Counted from the first letter of the stretch, positions 8,968-18,064 are shown. The stretch: 64,000 nt of DNA from Sphingomonas sp. R647 (GCF_020177055.1 NZ_JAIQXT010000002.1:372001-436000); one strand, 5' to 3'. A program made the numbers and translations. The notes: generated by a model not told the origin, from the letters alone.

Positions 8968-9141
8968 TTGATCACCTTTGCAATTCAGCACCGGTTTGAC
9001 GTTGATGCGATCGTTCCAAGGACCATCAGCATCTACCAGTTGATACTCCATCTAGGCGCACCCGCGACGGTTTTCCTGGGGCTGTGGTGGTGGTTTCGTC
9101 GCCAAGCGCGCCGAGAGGTGTCTATCAGGATTTTTGAATAG
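8968..9141 (+). pseudogene. Possible remnant of a membrane protein C-terminus
   Basis: An open stretch starting at a TTG (8968) encodes about 57 residues and ends in TAG. It has a single hydrophobic helix (IYQLILHLGAPATVFLG, then LWWWF) followed by a basic stop-transfer (RRQARR). There is no ribosome-binding site or ATG, and it begins about where eda similarity breaks off, so it looks like the 3' end of a gene cut by the rearrangement. It overlaps the MFS gene end by 17 bases. Confidence 0.35.
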
Positions 9142-10435
9142 CCGGGTTCAGTCGCAAATTCGATGACTGTCCCACCCCAAGACGCGGCAGCACAATCAGA
9201 AACGCCAGCCCTCCCACCGCCAGCACCCCCGCCAGCATCGCCATCGGGGCGAGTGTGCTGCCGGTATAGTCGCGGACCATCGGCACTGCGTTCTGCGCGG
9301 CGAATCCGCCGAGATTGCCGACCGAGTTGATCACCGCGAGCCCGGCGGCGGCGTGGGCACCGCGGAGCAGGCCCTGGGGGATGCTCCAGAACACCGGCTG
9401 GGCGGAGAAGATTGCGGCGGCGGCGATGCACAGACAGGCGAATTTGACCGCTGCGCCGGGCAGAATGACGCTGGCGAGGAAGAAGACGGCGGCAATCAGC
9501 ATCGGGCCGGCGACGTGCCAGCGGCTGGTGCCATGCCGCGCGGCGTGGCGGGGGACGGCCCAGAGCGCGACCGCGACGAGGATCCACGGGATCACGTTGA
9601 TGATGCCGTTCTGGATGTTCGACGCGCCGAAGCTTTTGACGATGGTCGGCAGCCAGTAGCTGAGGCCATAGGCACCGAGCGGCATCGCGAAATAGAGCAG
9701 CGCGAGCAACAGCACGCGCGGATCGGTGAGCGCGCGCCAGGCTGAGCCCGGGTCTCCGGCGGGGGCTTCGGCGGCGAGGGTATTGGCGAGCCAGGTCTTC
9801 TCGGGGGCGCTCAGCCATTTCGCTTCGCCGGGCGTGCTCGGCAGCTTCCACAGCACCACCGGGGCGAGCAGCACCGGCGGAAGGCCGGTGGCGACGAACA
9901 CCCATTGCCATCCGGCGAGCCCCGCCAGCCCGTCCAGCTCCAGCAACGCACCGCCGATCAGCGACCCCACTGCGTTCGCGAAGGCGCTGGCGATCATGAA
10001 CAGACCGACCATCCGCGCGCGATGCGCCTGGGGGTACCAGAGGGTGAGGAGGTAGAGCACGCCGGGAAAAAATCCCGCCTCCGCAACGCCGAGCAGGAAG
10101 CGCAGGACGTAGAACATCGTCGGGCTCTGCGTGTAGCCGAGCGCGATGGTGATCAGGCCCCAGGTCAGCATGATCCGCGTGAACCACACGCGCGCGCCAA
10201 CGCGGGCGAGGACCATGTTTGCGGGCGCTTCGAACAGGAAATAGCCGAGGAAGAACAGGCTGGCGCCGAGGCCATAAGCTGCTTCGGACATACCGAGCGC
10301 GTCGACCATCTCCAGCTTGGCATAGGAGACATTTTGCCGGTCGATATAGGCGAGGAGATACATGGTGCAGAGCAACGGCATCAGCCGCCGGCTGATCTTC
10401 GCAAGCGTTGCCTGCGGTGAAACCGCATCATCCAT
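9125..10435 (-). CDS. MFS transporter, anion:cation symporter (ACS) type
   Basis: 436 residues with about 12 hydrophobic helices. Features of the ACS branch (hexuronate, galactarate, tartrate and phthalate carriers) include the N-terminal LLAYIDRQNVSYAKL, GYFLFEAPANMVLARVGAR, and FLLGVAEAGFFPGVLYLLTLWYP. GGGGGAGG lies before the ATG. It sits downstream of the Entner-Doudoroff operon on the same strand, separated by 161 bases, so a sugar acid feeding KDPG is a reasonable substrate guess. The substrate itself cannot be read from sequence. Confidence 0.85.
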   Translation of the reverse strand: MDDAVSPQATLAKISRRLMPLLCTMYLLAYIDRQNVSYAKLEMVDALGMSEAAYGLGASLFFLGYFLFEAPANMVLARVGARVWFTRIMLTWGLITIALGYTQSPTMFYVLRFLLGVAEAGFFPGVLYLLTLWYPQAHRARMVGLFMIASAFANAVGSLIGGALLELDGLAGLAGWQWVFVATGLPPVLLAPVVLWKLPSTPGEAKWLSAPEKTWLANTLAAEAPAGDPGSAWRALTDPRVLLLALLYFAMPLGAYGLSYWLPTIVKSFGASNIQNGIINVIPWILVAVALWAVPRHAARHGTSRWHVAGPMLIAAVFFLASVILPGAAVKFACLCIAAAAIFSAQPVFWSIPQGLLRGAHAAAGLAVINSVGNLGGFAAQNAVPMVRDYTGSTLAPMAMLAGVLAVGGLAFLIVLPRLGVGQSSNLRLNPAIQKS

Positions 10436-10496
10436 AGAAACCTCCCCCTGTCACCGGCGAGATTTGCCGAATGCGGGAGCGAGCACAATCGAATTA

Positions 10497-10510
10497 TGGG
10501 AGCGCTACCT
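10497..10510. promoter_or_regulatory. Candidate LacI-family operator upstream of the MFS gene
   Basis: TGGGAGCGCTACCT is a near-palindrome centred on AGCGCT. It differs at two positions from TGGTAGCGCTACCA, the type of site used by LacI-family sugar regulators in alphaproteobacteria. It lies 62 bases before the transporter start. No LacI-family gene is in the window. Confidence 0.35.
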
Positions 10511-10596
10511 CAATTCGGATTCCTCCATCGCCCCGGCATCGCGATAGACGCCGGGATAAAAGCGGAAATGGGGCTGACGGCTCGCGTCCATCAGCG

Positions 10597-11202
10597 TTAC
10601 GCCAGTGCGCTCGCCTCCCGCGCCAGTGCTTCGACTTCGGCCATGCTCGCGCCCTTGGGCGTGATCCAGCTGCCACCCACGCACAGGACGGGATCGAAGC
10701 CGAGCCAGTCGGGAGCCGTCGTGGCGCTGATGCCGCCGGTGGGGCAGAACTTCGCTTCGTAGAAGGGCGCGGCGAGTGCCTTGAGCGCCTTCAGCCCGCC
10801 GCTGGTTTCCGCCGGGAAGAATTTGAAGTGGCGCAGGCCGAGGTCATAGCCGCGCATGATGTCGCCGGCATTCGCGATGCCGGGGAGGAAGGGGACGCCG
10901 CTCTCGACGATCACCTGGCCGAGGCGATCGGTGAGGCCCGGCGAGACGATGAATTCGGCGCCTGCGTCCATCACGCGCGCGAACTGGTCGGTGTTGACGA
11001 CGGTCCCGGCGCCAACGATCGCGCCCTCGACCTTCTTCATCTCGCGGATCGCATCGAGCGCGGCGGGCGTGCGCATCGTCACTTCGAGCACCTTGAGGCC
11101 ACCGGCGACCAGCGCTTCGGCCAGCGGGCGGGCGGTCGCCGCGTCGTCGATGACGAGAACGGGGATGACCGCGCTGGTCCGCATGATGGTTTCGATGCTC
11201 AT
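10597..11202 (-). CDS. eda: 2-dehydro-3-deoxy-phosphogluconate (KDPG) aldolase
   Basis: 201 residues. It splits KDPG to pyruvate and glyceraldehyde 3-phosphate, the last Entner-Doudoroff step. The ATG at 11202 overlaps the glk stop (ATGA). Motifs include the catalytic glutamate in LKVLEVTMRT, GAGTV, and the Schiff-base lysine in FKFFPAE, followed by FCPTGGI. In-frame sequence extends upstream inside glk, but the family start is the one used here. A diverged copy of its 3' end lies at 8673-8935. Confidence 0.95.
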   Translation of the reverse strand: MSIETIMRTSAVIPVLVIDDAATARPLAEALVAGGLKVLEVTMRTPAALDAIREMKKVEGAIVGAGTVVNTDQFARVMDAGAEFIVSPGLTDRLGQVIVESGVPFLPGIANAGDIMRGYDLGLRHFKFFPAETSGGLKALKALAAPFYEAKFCPTGGISATTAPDWLGFDPVLCVGGSWITPKGASMAEVEALAREASALA

Positions 11203-12170
11203 TGCGTATGCTCCTGCGCATAGGCCGCCGCCGCGCCATAGAGGCCGGGCTGGGGGTGGGTGATCAGCTTGACGGGGATCGAGGACATCAACCCCTGGAA
11301 GCGCCCCTTTGCGACGAAACGCTGTGCAAATCCAGAGCCGAGCAGGTGATCCTTGAGGCGGAAGCCGAGGCCGCCTGCGATGACCACGCCGGTCGGGCCA
11401 TGCGCAAGCGCGAGGTCGCCCGCTACCGCGCCCAGGCTGAGGCAGAAGCGGTCGAGCGCGGCGACGGCGAGGCTGTCCTTGCCCTCCAGCGCCAGCGTCC
11501 AGATTTCCTTGTCGGACAGGCTGTGCACCGCCTTGCCCTCGATCTGCGCCAGCGTTTCGTAGATCGGCACGATGCCGGGGCCGGACACGATCCGCTCCGC
11601 CGAAACGCGGGTGTAGGTCGAGCGCAGGCGGCGGACATAGGCGTCCTCGATGCTGTCGAGCGGGGCGAAGTCCATATGCCCGCCCTCGGTCGCGATGACG
11701 TGATAGCCGCCGCTTGGGGGACGGAAGACCTGCGCGACGCCAAGCCCGGTGCCGGGGCCGCAGACGGTGATCGAACCGCGCTCCGGCAACGCTGTCACCG
11801 GGCCGCACAGATGGACGAAATCGCTGTCGGGAAGCTGGGCAACGGCATGGCCGATCGCGCCGAAATCGTTGATCAGGCTGTAGCTGTCGACGTCGAGCCG
11901 TTCGTGGATCAGCCGTGGGCGGATGATCCAGGGGTTGTTGGTCAGCTTGATCAGCTCGTCATTGATCGGCGAGGCGAGGGCGATCGCAGCGGCGCGCGGC
12001 ATGGGTCGGCCGAATTCGCGCGCCGATGCCTGCCAGGCGAGCTGGAAGCTGGCGTGGTCGGCGGTCTTCTGCGTGACCGGCTGGCCCAGCGAGACGACGC
12101 GGCCATTTTCAACCTCGGCAATGGCGAAGCGGGCATGGGTCCCGCCGATATCGACCGCTACGACTTCCAA
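11199..12170 (-). CDS. glk: Glucokinase
   Basis: 323 residues of the bacterial ROK-independent Glk family. It makes glucose 6-phosphate for Zwf. The phosphate loop VDIGGTHARFAI, the block SLINDFGAIGHAV and GPGTGLGVA are present, with EGGHMDFAP typical of the glucose site. It starts at a TTG with GGGAGAAGACGT directly upstream, and it lies 22 bases after edd. The weak start may lower expression relative to edd. It overlaps eda by 4 bases. Confidence 0.94.
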   Translation of the reverse strand: MEVVAVDIGGTHARFAIAEVENGRVVSLGQPVTQKTADHASFQLAWQASAREFGRPMPRAAAIALASPINDELIKLTNNPWIIRPRLIHERLDVDSYSLINDFGAIGHAVAQLPDSDFVHLCGPVTALPERGSITVCGPGTGLGVAQVFRPPSGGYHVIATEGGHMDFAPLDSIEDAYVRRLRSTYTRVSAERIVSGPGIVPIYETLAQIEGKAVHSLSDKEIWTLALEGKDSLAVAALDRFCLSLGAVAGDLALAHGPTGVVIAGGLGFRLKDHLLGSGFAQRFVAKGRFQGLMSSIPVKLITHPQPGLYGAAAAYAQEHTQ

Positions 12171-12192
12171 ACGTCTTCTCCCTGTTCTTTTC

Positions 12193-14016
12193 TTAGAGGC
12201 CGGCTGCGGCGAGCATCGCCGATCCGCCGGCTTCGGCCTCGCTCGCGCCCTGACGCATCATCGCGAACAGCTCGCGCCCGCTGCCAAGGTCGGGCGGGGG
12301 CGCGGCGGCGAGGTCACGCGCGTCCCACTCAGCTGCGTCGACCAGCGCCTGCAGAACGCCTTCTTCCGCACAGACCCGCACGACGTCGCCGTCGCGCAGC
12401 TTGCCGATCGGGCCGCCACCCAGCGCTTCGGGCGACAGATGGATCGCTGCCGGTACCTTGCCAGACGCGCCCGACATGCGCCCGTCGGTCACCAGAGCGA
12501 CGCGGAAACCGCGGTTCTGGAGGACGCCGAGCGGCGGGGTCAGCTTGTGCAGTTCGGGCATGCCGTTGGCACGTGGGCCCTGAAAGCGGACGACGACGAC
12601 GACATCGCGGTCGAGTTCGCCGGCCTTGAACGCGTCCTGCACCGCCTGTTGCGTTTCGAACACGCGGCAGGGTGCTTCGATCGTCCAGCGGTCGCGTTCG
12701 ACTGCGCTGACCTTAATGCAGGCGCGGCCGAGATTGCCGGAGAGGATGCGGAAGCCGCCTTCTTCCGAGAAGGGGGCGTCGATCGTGCGGACGATGGTCT
12801 CGTCGCCGCTGACCGCATCATGATCGGCCCAGGCCAGTGCTTCACCCTCAAGAACGGGCCTCTTGCCATAGGCGTCGAGGCCGTCGCCGAAGGTGGTGAG
12901 CGTGTCGCCGTGAAGGATGCCAGCCTTGAGCAGTTCGCGGATCACGAAGGTCGGGCCTCCTGCATCCTCGAACCCGTTCACGTCGGCCGAGCCATTGGGA
13001 TAGACGCGCGCCAGCAGCGGCACGCTGCGCGACAGCCGGTCGAAATCCTCCCAGTCGATCAGGATCCCGGCGCTGCGCGCAATGGCGGGCAGGTGGATCA
13101 GATGGTTGGTCGACCCGCCGGTGGCGAGCAGCACGACCGCCGCGTTGACGATGGCGCGTTCGTCGACGACCTCACCGATCGGACGGTAATCGTCGCCGTC
13201 CCAGCCGATCTGGGGCAGGCGCTGCACCGCCGCCTTGGTCAGTTCCTGACGTAGCTTCGTGCCCGGATTGATGAACGACGCGCCGGGCACGTGCAGGCCC
13301 ATCGCCTCCATCATCATCTGGTTGGAATTGGCGGTGCCGTAAAAGGTGCAGGTGCCCTTGCCATGATAGGCGGCGATTTCGGATTCGAGCAGTTCTTCGC
13401 GGCTCGCCTTGCCCTCGGCATAGAGCTCGCGGACCCGTGCCTTTTCCTTGTTGGCGATGCCGGTGCGCATCGGGCCGGCGGGGATCATGATCATCGGGAG
13501 ATGACCGAAGCGCAGCGCGCCCATCAGCAGGCCCGGAACGATCTTGTCGCAGATGCCGAGCAGCGCGGCACCCTCGAACGTATTGTGGCTGAGCGCGACT
13601 GCGGTCGACAGCGCGATCGTGTCGCGGCTGAACAGCGACAGCTCCATGCCGGCATAACCCTGCGTCACGCCGTCGCACATGGCGGGGACGCCGCCCGCGA
13701 CCTGCGCCGTGGCGCCCGCTTCCAGCGCCCAGATCTTCATCTGTTCGGGGTAGCGGTAATAGGGCGCATGCGCCGACAGCATGTCGTTATACGCCGTCAC
13801 GATGCCGATATTCATCCGGTTGCCCGGCTTCATCGCGTCACGCTGCTCGTCCGTACCGGCATAGGCATGGGCGAGGTTGGCGCAGCCCAGGCCACGGCGG
13901 CTGACGCCGCCTTCGCGCTGCTGCGTCATCAGGTCGCGATAGGCGGCGCGGCGGTCCTTCGACCGGGTGATGACGCGGTCGGTAACGGCAGCGATTTCGG
14001 GGTGGAGTTGGGTCAT
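12193..14016 (-). CDS. edd: Phosphogluconate dehydratase
   Basis: 607 residues from the ATG at 14016 ([14 protein letters not shown]). A 30-codon in-frame extension upstream translates repeat DNA and is rejected. The enzyme dehydrates 6-phosphogluconate to KDPG and belongs to the IlvD/Edd Fe-S dehydratases. Visible family blocks are [25 protein letters not shown] with a cluster cysteine, [14 protein letters not shown] with another, [14 protein letters not shown] and [13 protein letters not shown]. It sits between pgl and glk in the Entner-Doudoroff operon. Confidence 0.96.
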   Translation of the reverse strand: MTQLHPEIAAVTDRVITRSKDRRAAYRDLMTQQREGGVSRRGLGCANLAHAYAGTDEQRDAMKPGNRMNIGIVTAYNDMLSAHAPYYRYPEQMKIWALEAGATAQVAGGVPAMCDGVTQGYAGMELSLFSRDTIALSTAVALSHNTFEGAALLGICDKIVPGLLMGALRFGHLPMIMIPAGPMRTGIANKEKARVRELYAEGKASREELLESEIAAYHGKGTCTFYGTANSNQMMMEAMGLHVPGASFINPGTKLRQELTKAAVQRLPQIGWDGDDYRPIGEVVDERAIVNAAVVLLATGGSTNHLIHLPAIARSAGILIDWEDFDRLSRSVPLLARVYPNGSADVNGFEDAGGPTFVIRELLKAGILHGDTLTTFGDGLDAYGKRPVLEGEALAWADHDAVSGDETIVRTIDAPFSEEGGFRILSGNLGRACIKVSAVERDRWTIEAPCRVFETQQAVQDAFKAGELDRDVVVVVRFQGPRANGMPELHKLTPPLGVLQNRGFRVALVTDGRMSGASGKVPAAIHLSPEALGGGPIGKLRDGDVVRVCAEEGVLQALVDAAEWDARDLAAAPPPDLGSGRELFAMMRQGASEAEAGGSAMLAAAGL

Positions 14017-14033
14017 GTTTTCAGCCTTCAGCC

Positions 14034-14110
14034 GTTTGCCCTGAGACTGTCGAGGGGCAGTGCGACTCACCGGGTGCGGGTAGCCGTGCTTCGACAAGCT
14101 CAGCACAAAC
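14034..14110. repeat. Inverted pair of sphingomonad-type intergenic repeats between pgl and edd
   Basis: GTTTGCCCTGAGACTGTCGA (from 14034) and GTGCTTCGACAAGCTCAGCA (from 14086) are imperfect inverted copies of a unit built on CTGAGCTTGTCGAAG. It occupies almost all of the pgl-edd gap and could form a hairpin in the operon mRNA, possibly a stability or attenuation element. Confidence 0.65.
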
Positions 14111-14124
14111 GGATGTGAGTTGGA

Positions 14125-14835
14125 TCATCCTTCGAGCCAGTGGACGTCGACCGGCAGTTCGGTCTCGGCCAGCACGCGACCGATCGGGTAATTGCCCGAC
14201 GCGCCCTGCTTGATCGCGGTTTCGAGCACCTTGCGCTTCTCAGCCCCGGTGATCGCGATCATCAGCGACTTGGCGTCGGCGATGGCGGCCGACGACAGCG
14301 TGACGCGCGCGACCGGTGCCTCGGGCGGCAGCGGATCGGGCATGACGCCGAGTGCGCGGCGCTCCTTCGGGCCGTTGAGCGCTTCCTCGAAATCGGGGCC
14401 GGGGAAGATCGAGGCGGTGTGCCCGTCGGTGCCCATGCCGAGCAGCACGAGGTCGAGCGGGAAGTGATGGTCGGCGAGGCGCGCATCGGCGGCGCGGCCA
14501 GCAGCCTTATAGTCGTCGGCCTTTTCGCTCACCAGCGGCACGACGCGCGCGCCCTTCGGAATGAACACCTTGCCAAGGCCGGTAACGTTGGACAGCGGGT
14601 CGCCGAGCGGGACCAGCCGGTCATCGGTCGGGACGATCGTCACGCGCTTCCAGTCGAGCTTTGCCGCGGCGAGCTTTTCATAGACCGGGGCGGGGGTCTT
14701 GCCGCCCGCCAGCGCGATCACAGCGCCGCCGCGCGCGTCGATCGCACTTTCGATGATGAAGGCGATGTCGCCGGCAAGGGCGTCGGCCCACTCGCTGGCT
14801 TCCTCATACTCCCACCATTCGATTTCTTCGGCCAT
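14125..14835 (-). CDS. pgl: 6-phosphogluconolactonase
   Basis: 236 residues from the ATG at 14835, which has GGAG 9 bases upstream; a TTG two codons earlier is an alternative. It hydrolyses 6-phosphogluconolactone made by Zwf. Signatures are LAGGKTPAPVYEKLA, the block VPTDDRLVP (the expected D-E/D-R site), and LLGMGTDGHTASIFPG. It lies 42 bases after zwf and before edd. Confidence 0.95.
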   Translation of the reverse strand: MAEEIEWWEYEEASEWADALAGDIAFIIESAIDARGGAVIALAGGKTPAPVYEKLAAAKLDWKRVTIVPTDDRLVPLGDPLSNVTGLGKVFIPKGARVVPLVSEKADDYKAAGRAADARLADHHFPLDLVLLGMGTDGHTASIFPGPDFEEALNGPKERRALGVMPDPLPPEAPVARVTLSSAAIADAKSLMIAITGAEKRKVLETAIKQGASGNYPIGRVLAETELPVDVHWLEG

Positions 14836-14877
14836 TTTCAACTACTCCAGTGGGAAAACTTCTATCCGGTGCGAGGG

Positions 14878-16335
14878 CTATTCGTTCCAGGTGACGCCGT
14901 CGCGTTCGGTCAGCGCGATAGCGGCGGAGGGACCCCACGTGCCTGACGCATAGGGCTTTGGCTTGACGTCGGCCATGTCCCATCCGGCGCGGATCGCGTC
15001 GATCCAGGCCCATTGCGCCTCGACCTCGTCACGGCGCACGAACAAGGTGGGGTCGCCCTCGATCAGGTCAAGCAACAGCCGTTCATAGGCGATTCGGCGG
15101 CGGGTGCCGGCGAATTCGGTGTCGAGGCTGAGGTTCAGCGGCACTTCGCGCAGGCGCACGCCGTCGCGGTCGAGACCCGGTTCCTTCGCCATCACCAGCA
15201 GGCGGACATATTCCTCCGGCTGGATGCGGATGATCAGCGTGTTCGATTGCAGCACGCCACCGCGCTCGGCGAAGATCGAATGCGGGACCGGCTTGAACTG
15301 GACGACGATCTCGCTGCGTCGTTCGGTCATCCGCTTGCCGGTGCGCAGGTAGAAGGGGACGCCCTGCCAGCGCCAGTTATCGACATGCGCCTTGATCGCG
15401 ACAAACGTCTCGGTCTTTGACGGCTTTTCGAGCTCCTCGGCATAGCCGCCGACGATCTTTCCGGTCGATGCGCCGCCGGTATACTGGCCGGTGACGGTCA
15501 GGTTCCCAGCGTCCTGCCCCACGATCGGGCGGAGTGAGCGCAGTACCTTGACCTTCTCGTCGCGGATCGCGGTGCCGTTGAAGCGGGCTGGGGGCTCCAT
15601 CGCGATCAGCGCGAGCAGCTGAAGGATATGGTTCTGGACCATGTCGCGCAGCGCGCCGACATCGTCATAATAGCCTGCGCGCCCTTCCAGCCCGACAGTC
15701 TCGCTGACCGTGATCTGGACATGGTCGATGCCCGCGGCGTTCCACACCGGCTCGAACAGCGAATTGCCGAAGCGCAGCGCGAGGATGTTCTGGACGGTTT
15801 CCTTGCCCAGATAATGGTCGATGCGGAAGGTGCGATCCTCGGGGAAGACCGCTGCGACGGCGTCGTTGATCTCACGGCTCGACGGCAGGTCGGTGCCGAG
15901 CGGCTTTTCGAGGCCGATGCGGACATTGTGTCCGGCGAGTCCCGCCGCAGCGAGGCCCTTGATCGTCGGTTCGAAGAATTTGGGTGCGGTGGAAAGGAAG
16001 ATGGCGAGGCCATCGGAAATGTCGCCGAGCTTGGTCGCCAGCGCGTCATAGCCATCGAGTGTAGAGACATCGAGCGGCTGATACTGGACGCGGGCGAGGA
16101 ATGCCGCGATCGCCTTCGCGTCCTTGCGGTCTTCGGGCAGGTAGGTTTCCAGCGCCTTCGCACAGAAGTCGCGATATTCGGCATCTGACAGCGTTGACCG
16201 CGCGGTACCCGTGATCGTCAGCCCTTCGGGCAGAAGATGATCCGCATGGAGGCCGTAAAGCGAGGGAATCAGCATGCGCTGGGCCAGGTCACCCGTGGCT
16301 CCGAACAGCAGCAGCTTGCCGAATGGCTGTCGCAT
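14878..16335 (-). CDS. zwf: Glucose-6-phosphate 1-dehydrogenase
   Basis: 485 residues from the ATG at 16335, which has GGGAGGATCG just upstream. It oxidises glucose 6-phosphate with NAD(P) and opens the Entner-Doudoroff operon zwf-pgl-edd-glk-eda. Visible are the nucleotide-binding LFGATGDLAQRMLIPSLY, the EKPLGTDL block, and the substrate-site signature RIDHYLGKETVQN. No glycolytic phosphofructokinase is seen here, consistent with sphingomonads using this route for glucose. Confidence 0.96.
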   Translation of the reverse strand: MRQPFGKLLLFGATGDLAQRMLIPSLYGLHADHLLPEGLTITGTARSTLSDAEYRDFCAKALETYLPEDRKDAKAIAAFLARVQYQPLDVSTLDGYDALATKLGDISDGLAIFLSTAPKFFEPTIKGLAAAGLAGHNVRIGLEKPLGTDLPSSREINDAVAAVFPEDRTFRIDHYLGKETVQNILALRFGNSLFEPVWNAAGIDHVQITVSETVGLEGRAGYYDDVGALRDMVQNHILQLLALIAMEPPARFNGTAIRDEKVKVLRSLRPIVGQDAGNLTVTGQYTGGASTGKIVGGYAEELEKPSKTETFVAIKAHVDNWRWQGVPFYLRTGKRMTERRSEIVVQFKPVPHSIFAERGGVLQSNTLIIRIQPEEYVRLLVMAKEPGLDRDGVRLREVPLNLSLDTEFAGTRRRIAYERLLLDLIEGDPTLFVRRDEVEAQWAWIDAIRAGWDMADVKPKPYASGTWGPSAAIALTERDGVTWNE

Positions 16336-16420
16336 CGATCCTCCCAATGTGTCTTCGCCGCCGCCCTAGCAGCGGATGCGCGACTTGCGAAGCCGCGCAT
16401 ACCTATTCGGTGCTAAAGTT

Positions 16421-16442
16421 GGGCCGGTTGCGACGCCGGCCC
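16421..16442 (-). terminator. Probable terminator downstream of argC
   Basis: GGGCCGG (16421-16427) pairs with CCGGCCC (16436-16442) about 10 bases after the argC stop on the minus strand, followed by AACTTTAG. It has a short T-run, so confidence is moderate. Confidence 0.5.
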
Positions 16443-16450
16443 GATCGCAA

Positions 16451-17383
16451 TCAGAGCACCAGACCCGCGGTCGGGTCGAACCCGGCCATGATGTTGAGGT
16501 TTTGAACCGCTGCGCCGCCAGCACCCTTGCCGAGATTGTCGAGCGTCGCGATCAGCCGGGCCTGGCCGCGATCGGCATTGCCGAATACGCGGATGGTCAG
16601 GCGATCGGTGCCCGCGTCGTCTTCGAGCCGGACGAGCGTGGCGTCATTCTCCTCGATCACGCGCACGATCGGCGAGTCGCGATAGGCGTCGGCGAGCGTA
16701 TGCAGGATTTGGGTTGGCGAGGGCTTGCGTGGCAGGGCGGCAAGCGCGAGCGGAACTTCGACCAGCATGCCGCGATAGGCGTGCGCCACCGCCGGCATGA
16801 AGATTGGCGGATGCTCCATCCGCGCATGCTTCTGCATCTCGGGCAAATGCTTGTGGTCTAGGTCAAGCCCATAGGCGCGGAAACCAGTCGGTTCGGTCCC
16901 GTCCTCGAACTCCGCGATCATCGCCTTACCGCCGCCGGAGTAACCCGATGCGCCACCAGCGCTGAGCTGCCAGTCGGCGGGGATCAGGCCGGCGCGCACC
17001 AGCGGGCGTACGAGTGCGAGATATCCGGTCGGCCAGCACCCGGGGTTCGACACGCGCGACGCATCGGCGATCGCCTGCGTCTGTGACGGCTCGAGTTCGG
17101 CAAAGCCATACGTCCAGCCATCAGCGACGCGGTGGGCGGTCGACGCGTCGATGACGCGGGTGCGCGGATTATCGATCAGCGCCACGGCTTCACGCGCGGC
17201 GTCGTCGGGGAGACAGAGGATGACGAAATCGGCGCTATTCAGCGCTTCTGAGCGCTTGCCTGCATCCTTGCGGTCGGAATCGGCGAGCGCGATCAGTTCG
17301 ATCTCGTTGCGACCCGATAGGCGATCGCGAATCTCGAGTCCCGTCGTTCCGGCGGCACCGTCGATGAAAACCGAGATGGTCAT
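16451..17383 (-). CDS. argC: N-acetyl-gamma-glutamyl-phosphate reductase (short type)
   Basis: 310 residues, matching the shorter ArgC type. It makes N-acetylglutamate semialdehyde with NADPH in arginine synthesis. I see the Rossmann start FIDGAAGTTGLEI, the active cysteine in VSNPGCWPTGYLA, and SGYSGGGKAMIAEFE. The ATG overlaps the stop of the upstream SH3 gene (ATGA), so the two are translationally coupled. The other arginine genes are not in the window. Confidence 0.95.
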   Translation of the reverse strand: MTISVFIDGAAGTTGLEIRDRLSGRNEIELIALADSDRKDAGKRSEALNSADFVILCLPDDAAREAVALIDNPRTRVIDASTAHRVADGWTYGFAELEPSQTQAIADASRVSNPGCWPTGYLALVRPLVRAGLIPADWQLSAGGASGYSGGGKAMIAEFEDGTEPTGFRAYGLDLDHKHLPEMQKHARMEHPPIFMPAVAHAYRGMLVEVPLALAALPRKPSPTQILHTLADAYRDSPIVRVIEENDATLVRLEDDAGTDRLTIRVFGNADRGQARLIATLDNLGKGAGGAAVQNLNIMAGFDPTAGLVL

Positions 17384-17817
17384 GCCGGCAGCCCCAGATC
17401 GGTCGTCGGGACATAGCCGACCAACTTATGACCCGGCGCGCTGCCCCATGCGAGACCGCCGGACAGTTCGAGAACTTCAAACACATCGCCGCTACCGAGC
17501 GTCGCCAACACTTCGGAGTCGGCATCGCGGGCGACGCGCAGCGCCGTCGGGCGCGCGGCGATCTGAATCAGCGGCGCGGCGTAATGCGGCGCGAATACGC
17601 GATCGGCGAGGCGGACATCGGCCAGATCACGGCGCGCGGCCTCACGCCGCGGGTCGATCTGGACCGAGCGGCCCGTCAGCGCGAATCGGTTACGCGGAGG
17701 CGGATTGTTTGCCGTTGCTGGCGACGCTGTCGCCGGTGACGAATTGTCCGAATTCTGCAAGAAACTCCGCCCCTTCAGGTGTGCGCGCGACGAAGATGTT
17801 CCGTTTGTCGGTTTCAT
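17380..17817 (-). CDS. SH3-domain protein upstream of argC
   Basis: The conserved part begins near TGRSVQIDPRREAARRDLADVRLA and ends in a bacterial SH3-like fold (VLATLGSGDVFEVLELSGGLAWG, then VGYVPTTDLGLP). No signal peptide is seen. The start is uncertain. The ATG at 17817 overlaps marR by 128 bases, a TTG at 17760 has GGCGGAG in front, and the recognisable domain starts about codon 47. It overlaps argC by 4 bases. The function is unknown, and its presence upstream of argC may simply be operon sharing. Confidence 0.7.
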   Translation of the reverse strand: MKPTNGTSSSRAHLKGRSFLQNSDNSSPATASPATANNPPPRNRFALTGRSVQIDPRREAARRDLADVRLADRVFAPHYAAPLIQIAARPTALRVARDADSEVLATLGSGDVFEVLELSGGLAWGSAPGHKLVGYVPTTDLGLPA

Positions 17818-18064
17818 CGCGCTGGCGGCGCAGATAGCTTAGTGCGCCCAGCCTGTTCAAGGCGCGTGTCACTACGGGCTTTGACACATTGAGCGCGCGC
17901 GCCAGTCCACGCACTGTGTGCGGCCCCGGATCGAGGTAGACAAGCAGCATCAACGCCATCTGGCGGTTGGTCAGATCGGGCTCACCGGACCGGACATAAT
18001 CGATCAAGGTCGATTTCCACTGATCCAGCGAAGGGTCGCTCATGGCGTTCATCGCGCTACTCAT
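17690..18064 (-). CDS. MarR-family transcriptional regulator
   Basis: About 124 residues from the ATG at 18064; further ATGs at 18052 and 18043 are possible, and none has a strong Shine-Dalgarno site. The winged-helix DNA-binding part is clear: HTVRGLARALNVSKPVVTRALNRL followed by the wing LGALSYLRRQRDETDKRN. It is divergent from secG and upstream of the SH3 gene and argC. Ligand and targets cannot be inferred; self-regulation of this short operon would be typical of the family. Confidence 0.8.
   Translation of the reverse strand: MSSAMNAMSDPSLDQWKSTLIDYVRSGEPDLTNRQMALMLLVYLDPGPHTVRGLARALNVSKPVVTRALNRLGALSYLRRQRDETDKRNIFVARTPEGAEFLAEFGQFVTGDSVASNGKQSASA

Noticed and set aside
10597..11808. 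Extended in-frame eda reading frame covering part of glk
   Set aside because: The added N-terminus is a shadow of glk; the KDPG aldolase family starts at the ATG at 11202, which overlaps the glk stop.
12193..14016. edd called as a second ilvD
   Set aside because: Placement in zwf-pgl-edd-glk-eda, and family-specific blocks such as [12 protein letters not shown] and [14 protein letters not shown], point to phosphogluconate dehydratase.
13988..14106. N-terminal extension of edd (MLSLSKHGY...)
   Set aside because: It translates the CTGAGCTTGTCGAAG-type repeat, seen as a false N-terminus in many sphingomonad genes; ATG at 14016 matches the family.
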